Source of the DNA: Aurantiochytrium sp. KH105 | Taxonomy: Eukaryota; Sar; Bigyra; Thraustochytrida; Thraustochytriidae | Direction: 5' to 3' | Length of the DNA: 64,000 nucleotides | Assembly: GCA_003116975.1 (NCBI GenBank) | Contig: BGKB01000131.1 | Location: forward strand, 142,408-206,407 | Shown: piece after piece, positions 8,701-16,822 of the stretch | How the letters are laid out: each line of letters starts with the position of its first letter | Numbering within the stretch: the first letter of the stretch is position 1 | The notes under the pieces: generated by a model | Told to the model about the DNA's origin: nothing | Databases searched by the model: none | Seen by the model: only the letters and a program-made list of their open reading frames with translations | Position numbers and translations under genes: made by a program

Positions 8701-10402
8701 CAGAGTACGCCGAGATCAAATCCATGATCCGCAGCATGTCGTGAATCGTAAGCGACTCGTACCGATCGCCCACCAGAAACACGCTGACCTCGTGCTCAAA
8801 ACGGACCTGGTAGGCGCGCATATAAAGAGTCATGACGTCGACGCGATCGTGCTCGCCGAGGCAGACGGTGGCAAGCTCGTCAAGCTCCTCGACCATGCGG
8901 GTCGCGGCAGACAAGGTGTCCTCGAGGCTGGAGACCTTGGCGAATTTACTGTCCAGGTTCGTCTCGAGCCTTTGCACGCGTGAGGCCTCGTCAACGAGAT
9001 CCCAAAAGACAATCCAGTCTGGTAGCTTTGGACCCGCCATGACTGAGTCATGGCCCTCGCCGCTCGCAAGGGATCGTGCAGAGTCGCCTGCTGCTTTGGC
9101 AGTTGTCTTTGCAATTTCCTCTTGTCTGCGCTCCTCCATGGCGGCGCAGTGGTGCTCGAGCTCGGCGACCCAGTCCTTCATGATTTGTTCCGACTCGGCC
9201 TTGAATTCAAAAGTACGAAAGGGCGTGACAATGTGGAAGACTGCAGGATCGTCGCTAGGGGCAGGGAGGAAGCTTGTACCTTTGCTCAGAATGATCTGAC
9301 CCTGAAAATCGCCCCATGATTGCTTCTCGCTCTTGTAATAGTACAGACTGCCTTCGATGATGCGGCAGAAGCGAGACTGCCAGGCCTTGAAGCGACTCGG
9401 AGACTTTTTCAGCAGCGAGCCGTCTTTGACACAGGATTCCTGCGCGCGTTCCTCCCACTCAATATCGCGCGCTTTGACGGCCGTCTGCTTTTTCCTACTC
9501 AGTCGCTTGGTTTTAGAGGCGTCGCTTCCACCGCTCTCGGATTCGGGGTGTGATTCCGCATCAGAATTACCCGACTTCTGCGACGACGCAGACAGGGTGC
9601 GTCTCAAGCTCATGCGTTTTTGAGGCGCTGCGTTGCGGGTAGATCCAGACTCACTCGAACTTTCTTCCTTGGTCGTGCCCACGGCAGCTGCCAACACCGA
9701 CTGCACATTTGGGTGCCGCGGCGGAATTACGCTCCCTGACCCGGTCCCGGGGCTCGAAGGCGACTCGGGGCCAGCCTTGGCTGACTCGTCTTTACCCTTG
9801 GATGAAGCGGGAGCCTCTTTGGGCGAAGGCGGGCTCGACGGCGATGTGAAGGATCGCGTCAAGATTGATCTCGTCTTTGACGCGGGCTTGGCGACCTCAT
9901 TTTCCTTTCCCGAGGGCGGCGCATCACTGTCCGTCTTGGCGCGACTGCTTGTCGTGCGAATGGGCGCGACTTTGACATCCACAGGTGGTGCGGCCATTGG
10001 CGAGGCGGGTTCGGCTTCGTCGGTCATGGACGAGATCATGTCAGCGCCGACGCCATCCTCAAAGTACTCTTGGCGTTCCTTGAGACAGCGTACCCAATTG
10101 GTGGCCTCGGCGACCGACTTGGCTTTGAGGTAGACGTCGCCGCTTTTGAGCGGGATCACGAATTCGCCAAATCTGCCTTCCACATAGGGTTCATCTGTCA
10201 AATCTGTCAAGTCGCAGCTCGCGCGAAGCTTGTGCATCTTGCGGTCCAGAAAGTAGTTCAAGTACTGGTTGTTCACGATAAAGTAGCGCTTCTGCCATGA
10301 CCCACGGCTGTTACGCTTCATCAGATAGCCTTGGAGAAGCTCCAGGTTGGTCCGGTCGGTGCCCAGCACCGCCCGGGAGTCCACCTCCGTGCCCTTGTGC
10401 AT
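5738..10402 (-). CDS. Multi-domain PH / Sec6-like / PH / TPR-like protein
   Basis: ATG at 10402 gives 1554 residues; the frame extends further only to a GTG. PH domain 1 spans about residues 22-115 (GYLMKRNSRGSWQKRYF start, Trp near the end), PH2 about 322-420 and PH3 about 1128-1256 (GYLEKKSPSAAYVWQRRWF). Between PH2 and PH3 a helical region of about 500 residues carries APVDMFNMINETL (643-655), a Sec6-type signature, and flanking segments that fit the exocyst Sec6/TNFAIP2 family. Ser/Pro-rich linkers separate the blocks. Two SAP-like helical motifs (about 1290-1385) and a TPR-like C-terminus (about 1390-1530) follow. PH domains suggest recruitment to phosphoinositide membranes; the Sec6-like core suggests vesicle tethering. 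Both roles are inferred. Canonical Sec6 is about 750 residues and lacks PH domains, so this is either a paralogue or an unusual fusion. Confidence 0.8.
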   Translation of the reverse strand: MHKGTEVDSRAVLGTDRTNLELLQGYLMKRNSRGSWQKRYFIVNNQYLNYFLDRKMHKLRASCDLTDLTDEPYVEGRFGEFVIPLKSGDVYLKAKSVAEATNWVRCLKERQEYFEDGVGADMISSMTDEAEPASPMAAPPVDVKVAPIRTTSSRAKTDSDAPPSGKENEVAKPASKTRSILTRSFTSPSSPPSPKEAPASSKGKDESAKAGPESPSSPGTGSGSVIPPRHPNVQSVLAAAVGTTKEESSSESGSTRNAAPQKRMSLRRTLSASSQKSGNSDAESHPESESGGSDASKTKRLSRKKQTAVKARDIEWEERAQESCVKDGSLLKKSPSRFKAWQSRFCRIIEGSLYYYKSEKQSWGDFQGQIILSKGTSFLPAPSDDPAVFHIVTPFRTFEFKAESEQIMKDWVAELEHHCAAMEERRQEEIAKTTAKAAGDSARSLASGEGHDSVMAGPKLPDWIVFWDLVDEASRVQRLETNLDSKFAKVSSLEDTLSAATRMVEELDELATVCLGEHDRVDVMTLYMRAYQVRFEHEVSVFLVGDRYESLTIHDMLRIMDLISAYSEFRDRILQDERCKNLADTLPPFTMEDNIDMMAARYLVELQESLGTWVENIIRTNLTRGEDCVEVIRRGQSELATSAPVDMFNMINETLIMAKASGVPQVQVAVMQCCLVTVADYITTFRNELHETERGRTLMTDLRFMCAITNDCATIQDHIDDLDSGRMGLGNASLNVDWNPVRSKYSQAVVSFVQITLDMIHADCEDFYGKLFSPAHLRVGPHDLAGNIMVRVAATVQDYLGDIKAFLILPYFKKLLRLLTRDICVTYCASLLDLSPVRTNPNAWVDTVLPERVSYTSTPRMDGIMGRQKISLDDVFHIRADKEGMMRTLGLFTNNAEKLLGVEMLLWNNILDLLAVSPEFFASAVSKMSIEWSKTGQRAVIATAIACLGLREDVSAAQAGEIVHAITSSMREAEFMQKLEEAKQVHREGSAIYARVWPKVTKRSASTRTVTTESASRAPATAPAAASKAVPTAAGNPSPSSAASKIREGEMSEAKDGTSPRGTVGKTANGTRMGASKSSAGSVDSETQARADKLLNNVSLDISDEAVLARKQNRHEKLDMTEDIRDIDLHGYLEKKSPSAAYVWQRRWFLVHKALDVQANVWKLALSWHKSHNSPMKGRIFLDQILRIEVLSKLPVRIAADGISLVLVKSQVDDEGSTVTESGRYEFQVVTQARTYVFRALSMSETVTWVNGLNKGSREAKRLQTLIKRAPSARAILGNNPTDEDFAKLDMGQLCAVCEANGFRTTPEMTREELIGNLKQLQAPTLDKATAAESAHTEEKEKILLTRSIADLRAECHRLGLDMSGCAEKSDLVRLLANQGGDEVGSDQEKEAQLRQLVVRGLTLLEEEDMSQEAGQASSAERLDIAIGIFERVAREARELGLGLVEARAIHGLASAYVCSDDRRDAAPMMFEMASNMFWTAGEKSDAKTCILDASELFRSAQGYEDAIRCLVEYDTKSKSLVFSDRIQMLREELHQKNNPAPRSRLAHFFSSTM

Positions 10403-10557
10403 GGTTGACTTGCTTAATTTTTGCTTCGTCCGCAACGATGCTCCTCGCACCGCCGCCGCCACAGCGGCTTCGTCTGCGCTCCGGTATTGCTTGCCACCTT
10501 GATCCCTTCTTGCTCGCTGTCGCTTGCGTGCGTTTGCAGGTACTACTTTGCTGAGCT

Positions 10558-10688
10558 AAGCAGAGCAGAGCTTAAGAGAGCAGAGCAGAGAGTAGAGCAG
10601 AGCAGAGCAGAGCAGAGCTGAGCAGAGCTGAGCTGCGCGAGCGAGCGAGCGATCGAGAGATCGAGCTGAGCTGAGCTGAGCTGAGCTG
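10558..10688. repeat. GAGCA / GAGCT pentanucleotide repeat block
   Basis: A run of GCAGA-type pentamers (10558-10625), then GCGA units and a run of GAGCT pentamers (10660-10688). It lies about 150 bases upstream of the PH/Sec6-like start codon. Confidence 0.9.
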
Positions 10689-11678
10689 CACGCACGCAAG
10701 GTTCAGGACCTTGGGCCTCGCGCGCTTGCTGCTCGTACTCTGTCAGCTTCTCTCTCGCCCGCAAGAGACCGCTCGCTCGACCGCTCGCTCTGACAAGCCG
10801 AGCAGCCTGGCTCGCCCGGGTATCCGGCGTCCCCCGGCCCGCGCGCGAGGACTCCAGCCAGCGGCCGGGTTGCTTGGTCTCTCCGCTGCGGCGCGCCGCG
10901 GCCATGCACGCCCCGCGAATGCAGATGTGGTTTTGGGTGTCTGGATGTGGTTTCAAACGAGGCTTGGATCCAGCCCGACAGCGCCGCGCGCGACCGCGCG
11001 ACCGGGCGGGCGGGCGTCTGCAAGCAGCGGCGAGCCGCGCAGCCCGGGCCTCGCCTGGCCGGCCTCGCCTGGCCTCGCCTCGCGCGGCGGCCGCTGCGCA
11101 GACTGGAGTGGAGCGGAGCGGCGTGGAGTGGAGCAAGTGGATTTGCGCGTCTGACTGACACTGCGAGTCTAGCACTGCGTTCGTAGTTGGTGCACTTGCG
11201 CCGGCACATTGTCGGCTTTCGAGGCAGGAGTTTCACTTGCGCGTTTCCGAACTTTCACTTGTGCGCCGTTGCACAAGCCGAAGTCCCGCCGGCCCAAAAG
11301 GTTGACCCTTGCAAGGGTCGGTTTATTTACGATAGGCCTTTTTCAGCCTTGTCAGAGGCCAACGGATACATGCATGCGAGGTCGAAGTCGAGGTCTTCAA
11401 CGCGTGCACGCGCTGCGCAAGAGATGGACAGGAGAAATACACACGCATACACAGAGATAGAGGAAGGGAGAGAGTATAGACAAGGCTTAGAGTAGAGGCC
11501 GCTGTGGCTGGACTGGTCGGACTGTGAGGACGATAACGTCTACTCGTAGCGGTTCGATTTCTTGTTGATTTGGACTTTCATTTTCGTTTGCTGGCCGGCC
11601 GGCGCCTTGCGCAGGCGGCGCCTGGCCTGCACCGCGGAACGAGGAGGAGGCGAGACGTGTGACAAGGTCGCGTCTCCG

Positions 11679-11704
11679 TCTCTCTCTCTCTCTCTCTCTC
11701 TCTT
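11679..11704. repeat. (TC)n dinucleotide tract
   Basis: Thirteen TC units located 125 bases upstream of ATG 11828, so probably in the 5' UTR or core promoter of that gene. Confidence 0.9.
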
Positions 11705-11827
11705 TCGTATACACGTATACACTCTCGCGTTCGCGTTAGCGTCGTCACCGGACCCTCGTCAGGAGCTGTCTGCGCAAGGGCGCGAAGAGCAGACGATTAC
11801 AACGCAGCTTTCGTGCACTTGCAAAAG

Positions 11828-14368
11828 ATGGAGATCGCTCGCGTGCACCTCAAGGCAGACTTTCGAGAAAGCAAGGTGCGAGAATGGGGCATCAACGTGC
11901 TCGAAAGAGCCCGCGTGAGCTTTGCGCGCGAGGCTGCACCAGGAGAGCTCACCATGAACGTCGACACCTTTGTACAACTTTTCCAAGAGCTCAGCACCAA
12001 AGACGCTGTGCGTTTGTTCAAACAGTTCAGCGAGCGTGCTTCTGTGCGAGACATGACGCGCGCACGATCGGCAAGAGGCAGCGCGCTGACCATATTTACG
12101 GGCATGTGTCTCTTGTGCGGCGCATCGCCGCTCGAGAAATTGCGTTTCCTCTTTGACGTTTTTGATCTCAGCAAAAGCGCCTCGCTATGGGCAGACGAGT
12201 GCGCAATCTTCCTCACGTGCATTCTTCGTGCCTTTGGCACGCTTGCGGATCACGCTCCAGCGCTTTTGAAAAAGAATCCGCAGGTTCTTGACGCCATTGT
12301 CCAGAGGCCCTTTCAGGAGCACGCCATTCTTTATCTTTCTTGGCCCATGTTCCGCGACTGGGCATTTCAGGTCATGCAAGACCTCGTGGTCGACCGCGAC
12401 CACACTATTGACACGCCTTCGAATCCGATGCACAGAAAAACGACAAAGCGACGAGCACGATCTGGCGTCGCCATTCCTGACGCCGAGCAAGATCGTGAGT
12501 CCCAAACAGACCAACCCCGAGCCGACGAGGAGGAGACTGCCTTCGGCGCTCGAGCCAACAACCAAATGAGTCCATGCGAGTGCGGCGTCGAAAGTGGCGC
12601 CAGTGAGGAAAGCGAATTTCCTGTTCGGCGTGGCAGCTCACGACTGGGAGGGAGCAACAAATTGACGCGAGGGCCAGAGATTATTGGACCCGAAGAAGAT
12701 AGCACCCTAGAAGATGTGTCCGCAAGCGTGGACATTTTGAGTCTCGAAGAAGACGAGCAACAAGATGAAGAAGGAGCAAGGAGAGTGGAGGAAAGAACTT
12801 ACGCAAAAGCTGCCCCGGAGTCCAGCCCTCGGGGCGAAGGCGACTGTGAGGACATTCAGCATGGTCAAGATGACATGGACGAGGAAGGGGACGCCGACGA
12901 TTTCCTGGATGCGAACCAGGCCATGGATCAGATCTTGAGCTGTTTGCCCGAGATTGACGCTGGCGATCTCTCAAGTTTGCCGTGGCTGCTCAACGCGACA
13001 CGCATGCTTGCAGAGCATGACGAATGTGCGACGCTGGGCAATATCGTGCCACAGATTCTTCCCTTGGTATGCAATGTAGCCGCCTGCGAGGATCCTGATC
13101 TGGCCATGCAAGCTTTCCAGGTTCTTGGTGCAATTATCGACGGCGCTCCTGAAAAGGTCTGCGAAAGCAGTGATACTGTGAATGAGCGCGCATTACTAGA
13201 AATGTGTCTTGTTCGTAGCGTGGACGCGGATCCCCTCATCGGAGCCGCCGCTAGTACGTGTTTGTACCGCATCGCCGAAAAGCAGCCATATGGCTTTGGG
13301 CGCACATTGGCAGCCCTCCTTGAGGCTGGCACTTTGCATGATCTTTCGAGCGTCATCTTGCAGTGCGCAAACACGCTGGAACAGCTCTTGGACTGCATGC
13401 CTCCGCCAGAGGAACTCGATGTTGGGATGGATGGCCGTCTCGGACTTTTACTCTCAGCGCTCTGTTTATGGGCGCATGGGTCGCTGGAAGACTGCAAACA
13501 CACGGCCAAGATTCTTGTTGTCAAGCTTGGCATTCGCTACAGTGGAGATCCGCAATGGGACGAAGCCATTGCCAAGACGGAATCGGTTCTTTTGCAGGCT
13601 TGGAACCAGGGCATGGATCCGACTCCCGAAGAGGAAGCCGCAATGGAGCAAGAGCAGGAGCAACGCCGACGACGTGAAGAAATGATGGCGAAACTTGGTG
13701 AGGACGACGAGGCGGGAGCAATTGAGCGAGACTTGGCAGAACGCGGCTGGCTCGTCCCTGCGGGCAGAGTCCCACGACCTTGCAATGCCGATGAGGCGTG
13801 CATGTACCCGCAGGTTTTTGCCATCCTGGGGTACAGAGGCCGCGGCGGTCCCAGCGTTGGCGTTCCTCCACAAAGCACCTTTGATCGCTCGGGGACCTTT
13901 CGCAGGCGAGAAGTGGTCAAGGAGTCGCGTACGGTAGAGTTCATGAAGGTGTTATGGAACGGCAGTGTTCAAGTTTGGGAGGAAACGGAGGAAACTGTCA
14001 AGGAGACGACGCATCTAGAGGCGGCAAATGGCGAGTTTGCACATCGTGAAAAGGTCAAGCTCACTCAGAGGGAAGCCGTCAATGGAGAGTCGACCAAGGA
14101 GGACAAGTCTCGTCGTGACTATGTGCATCTCAAGAACACCACGGGAGAATTTGCCACATATGTGGACTGCGCCTCACCGACAAGTCCCCAGATCGCTGCA
14201 ACTTCGCCGGACTGGTCATCATTTGGCTTTGGCACTGGAGGCCCGCAAATTTCATCTTCTACCCACGTCGCCTCTCTCTTTGACACAGCGTCTGGGCCGC
14301 AGCAAGCTGAGGAAAATCATGAGTCCACCGTTACTTACGTTGTTCATGAACCCGAATCCCCGTTATGA
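11828..14368 (+). CDS. Protein with N-terminal EF-hand-like region and HEAT/ARM-like helical repeats
   Basis: ATG 11828 gives 846 residues (an upstream in-frame GTG at 11813 is ignored). The first 190 residues are helical and include an EF-hand-like segment LFDVFDLSKSASLWADE, in which the loop lacks several Ca2+-ligand residues, so Ca2+ binding is doubtful. Residues about 195-360 are acidic and Ser-rich with no clear domain. Residues about 360-600 form repeated helices of HEAT or armadillo type. A charged Glu/Arg coiled-coil segment follows near 600-640, and the last 200 residues contain recurrent Glu/Thr-rich units. I do not recognise an orthologue. An adaptor or scaffold role is inference only. 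It converges on TypA, 447 bases away. Confidence 0.65.
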   Translation: MEIARVHLKADFRESKVREWGINVLERARVSFAREAAPGELTMNVDTFVQLFQELSTKDAVRLFKQFSERASVRDMTRARSARGSALTIFTGMCLLCGASPLEKLRFLFDVFDLSKSASLWADECAIFLTCILRAFGTLADHAPALLKKNPQVLDAIVQRPFQEHAILYLSWPMFRDWAFQVMQDLVVDRDHTIDTPSNPMHRKTTKRRARSGVAIPDAEQDRESQTDQPRADEEETAFGARANNQMSPCECGVESGASEESEFPVRRGSSRLGGSNKLTRGPEIIGPEEDSTLEDVSASVDILSLEEDEQQDEEGARRVEERTYAKAAPESSPRGEGDCEDIQHGQDDMDEEGDADDFLDANQAMDQILSCLPEIDAGDLSSLPWLLNATRMLAEHDECATLGNIVPQILPLVCNVAACEDPDLAMQAFQVLGAIIDGAPEKVCESSDTVNERALLEMCLVRSVDADPLIGAAASTCLYRIAEKQPYGFGRTLAALLEAGTLHDLSSVILQCANTLEQLLDCMPPPEELDVGMDGRLGLLLSALCLWAHGSLEDCKHTAKILVVKLGIRYSGDPQWDEAIAKTESVLLQAWNQGMDPTPEEEAAMEQEQEQRRRREEMMAKLGEDDEAGAIERDLAERGWLVPAGRVPRPCNADEACMYPQVFAILGYRGRGGPSVGVPPQSTFDRSGTFRRREVVKESRTVEFMKVLWNGSVQVWEETEETVKETTHLEAANGEFAHREKVKLTQREAVNGESTKEDKSRRDYVHLKNTTGEFATYVDCASPTSPQIAATSPDWSSFGFGTGGPQISSSTHVASLFDTASGPQQAEENHESTVTYVVHEPESPL

Positions 14369-14815
14369 CGTCATGACGACGACGCTGAACGAACATGCAG
14401 TTAGCCGACCTCTTGCGAGATCAGCCGCAGACGATAAGAACCGTATGACCACAATGCCAACAATCCAACTCTTTCTGTTTCTGTTTTTTGGAGAGGAGAA
14501 GGGGGGAGACGGAGAGAATATTTTTTTTCGTTTGTTTTCTTATGTTGATGTGGTGGGATGGTATAGACTTGATGGAGAGGTTGCGCGTACATGAGTTGGG
14601 TGGAGTGAGACGAGGAGGCTATTTCCGCCGCTTTACATCCCAAATTTTACGCGAGACCTCGGTTGGTTTCTGACATTCAAATAGTTTTTTTAACGCCACC
14701 TTGTCTTGGACTTGCCGTTGTGCGAAGCAAGAAGAGCTCTTGAGACAACTCAAATTCAAGACGACAGGAGGAGAAGTGGAAGCTGCGTCCCGGAAAGGAA
14801 CAAACTTTGGGCTGC
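14369..14815. other. Convergent 3' spacer
   Basis: This is the 3' flank shared by the EF-hand/helical-repeat gene (+) and TypA (-). It contains T-runs (about 14520 and 14686) but no ORF I would support; it should hold both 3' UTRs and polyadenylation signals. Confidence 0.5.
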
Positions 14816-16822
14816 TTAGTTCTTCCTGGCCTTGCGCACGCTGCCGAGCACACTCTTGCGCAGACGAATGGCATGTGGGGTCACCTCGATGATTTCATCC
14901 GAGTTGATGTATCCGATGGCGTCCTCAAGTGTCAAGACACGGGGCGGCGTGAGACGAACAGTGTCATCCTTGCCCGCAGCGCGAATGTTGGTGAGCTTCT
15001 TGGTCTTGGTGATGTTGACCTCGATGTCCTCACTTCGCGAGTTCTCGCCGATGATCATGCCCTGGTACACGTCCGTGTTGGGGCCAATGAAGAGCTCACC
15101 GCGTGCCTCTGCAGAGTCGAGCGCATACGAGGTGGCAATACCCGCAGCGGAAGAGAGAATGACGCCCTTGCGGGAATCGCCAATGCGACCCTTGTGGGGC
15201 TGGTACTCGAAGAAGACCGAGTTGACGATGCAGTCACCGCGGCACATGCGCGTGATCTCAGCACGCAGACCGACCATGCCACGGGATGGGATGTGAAAGG
15301 ACATCTTGCGGCGCGAGCCCTCCTCATTGAGTGACGCATCTGTGAGGTCGCCCTTGCGGCCGATCACGAGTTCCATGACCTTGCCGGCAATCTCCTCGGG
15401 AACGTCAATGCTTATCTCCTCGACAGGTTCGAGCTTCTTGCCCTCGTCGTCCTCGATGAAGAGAGCCTTGGGCGGCGACACACTGAGCTCAAAGCCCTCA
15501 CGACGCATGGACTCGATGAGAATGCCGAGCTGCATCTCACCACGGCCGTGCACCTCAAAGGACTCGCGTCCGTCAATATTGCGCGTCTCCTTTTCGATCT
15601 GAATGGCGACGTTGGTCAGCGCTTCGCTGTGAAGGCGCTCCATGAGCATTTGCTGCGTAAGCTTGCTGCCACCGCTGCTCTCCTTGTTGCCCGCGAGTGG
15701 GGAGTCGTTGACGGCAAAGAACATGCTAATGGTTGCCGGGTCCAGCTTGGGGGCCTTGAGAGGGCCGTGGGAGGCAGCGCTTTGAGCGCAGATCGTGTCA
15801 CCGACGCGGCCATCAAGGATGCCAGCAATGGTTACAAGATCGCCAGCCGTGGAACCGTCAATCTCGTAGCGCGCGGTACCGACACGCTTCATGAGCTTGA
15901 CGACAGTCGCAGCGTCGTCGACCGTCTTTCCGTCCGGGTTCATAACGTGCACCGTATCGCCGGTCTTGAGGCTACCGCTGAGGATGCGACCCGTGAGCAG
16001 GAGCTTGCCAAGATGAATACTAGGGTCGGATTCCATGATGCTCACGAGCATGCGGAGGTCCGACGTGGTCTTATCGATGCGCGGGGACGGGATGGTACCG
16101 ACGATGGTGTCCAACAGCGGGGTCATATCGCCCTTGAAGGACTCAAGTTCACCCTCGGACGGCAGCGCAAGCGAAGACCAGCCGTCTTTGCCGGAAGTGT
16201 AGATGGTCTTGTACTCGAGCTGGTCGTCGTTGGCATCGAGCGAGCAAAAGAGATCAAAGACCTCGTTTTCGACTTCGGCGACGCGGGCCGTGGGGCGATC
16301 GACCTTGTTGATGACAACCACGGGCAAGAGTCCGAGCGCGAGGGCCTTACTGAGGACGTACTTTGTCTGGGGCATGGGGCCTTCGGTGGCGCACACGACG
16401 AGACAGATGCCGTCGACCATGGAGAGCACGCGCTCCACTTCGCCGGAGAAATCACTGTGTCCCGGGGTATCGACGAGGTTGATAGTCTTTTCGCCGTGGG
16501 GCATGCTGGTGACCTTGGAAAGAATAGTGATGCCGCGCTCGCGCTCGAGGTCGTTGGAGTCCATCACGCGGTCGTTCAGAGCCGTGCGGGCGTCGGTCGA
16601 CGACAGCAGGGCGTCCACAAGCGTGGTCTTGCCGTGGTCGACGTGCGCCACGATGGCCACATTGCGGAACTTGTCCCCCTCGGGCGCCGTCGCGAGTCCC
16701 CGCGCAAACCCTGCTGCTGCGCTGGGGCCCGCCCTTGCCGCGAGGCCCGTCCTCGCGGCAGGAGCTGCCGCCGCCGGCAGCCTCCACGCGCCCGCCGCGG
16801 CGCGCAGCATGGCCGTCCTCAT
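14816..16822 (-). CDS. TypA/BipA-family translational GTPase, probably mitochondrial
   Basis: The frame encodes 668 residues from ATG 16822. Residues 1-45 are rich in Ala and Arg without acids, a typical mitochondrial presequence. The GTPase domain follows with AHVDHGKTT at 59-67 (G1), MDSNDLERERGITI at 87-100 (switch I), DTPGH at 118-122 (G3) and NKVD at 172-175 (G4). Elongation-factor-like domains 2, 3 and 5 and the TypA-specific C-terminus (PRVLTLEDAIGYINSDE, then a basic tail) complete the family architecture. Bacterial TypA is about 605 residues, so the protein is full length plus presequence. TypA binds the ribosome like EF-G and supports ribosome assembly and stress adaptation in bacteria and plastids. 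Organelle location here is inferred from the presequence. Confidence 0.92.
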   Translation of the reverse strand: MRTAMLRAAAGAWRLPAAAAPAARTGLAARAGPSAAAGFARGLATAPEGDKFRNVAIVAHVDHGKTTLVDALLSSTDARTALNDRVMDSNDLERERGITILSKVTSMPHGEKTINLVDTPGHSDFSGEVERVLSMVDGICLVVCATEGPMPQTKYVLSKALALGLLPVVVINKVDRPTARVAEVENEVFDLFCSLDANDDQLEYKTIYTSGKDGWSSLALPSEGELESFKGDMTPLLDTIVGTIPSPRIDKTTSDLRMLVSIMESDPSIHLGKLLLTGRILSGSLKTGDTVHVMNPDGKTVDDAATVVKLMKRVGTARYEIDGSTAGDLVTIAGILDGRVGDTICAQSAASHGPLKAPKLDPATISMFFAVNDSPLAGNKESSGGSKLTQQMLMERLHSEALTNVAIQIEKETRNIDGRESFEVHGRGEMQLGILIESMRREGFELSVSPPKALFIEDDEGKKLEPVEEISIDVPEEIAGKVMELVIGRKGDLTDASLNEEGSRRKMSFHIPSRGMVGLRAEITRMCRGDCIVNSVFFEYQPHKGRIGDSRKGVILSSAAGIATSYALDSAEARGELFIGPNTDVYQGMIIGENSRSEDIEVNITKTKKLTNIRAAGKDDTVRLTPPRVLTLEDAIGYINSDEIIEVTPHAIRLRKSVLGSVRKARKN

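Larger units (their letters stand above)
10403..11827. other. Divergent intergenic spacer (PH/Sec6-like and EF-hand/helical-repeat genes)
   Basis: These 1.4 kb separate two divergently transcribed genes and should hold both promoters. I see GAGCA/GAGCT repeats near the minus-strand gene, a (TC)n tract near the plus-strand gene and GC-rich DNA between them. Open frames here are Ala/Arg-rich, overlap on both strands and resemble nothing. No RNA gene is recognised. Confidence 0.6.

Noticed and set aside
10558-10688. Repeat block considered as a CRISPR array
   Set aside because: Units are 4-6 bases without spacers, and the DNA is eukaryotic.
11498-11575. Possible tRNA (hairpin GACGATAACGTC and GGTTCGATT word)
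   Set aside because: Neither the acceptor stem nor the T stem pairs, so a cloverleaf cannot be formed.
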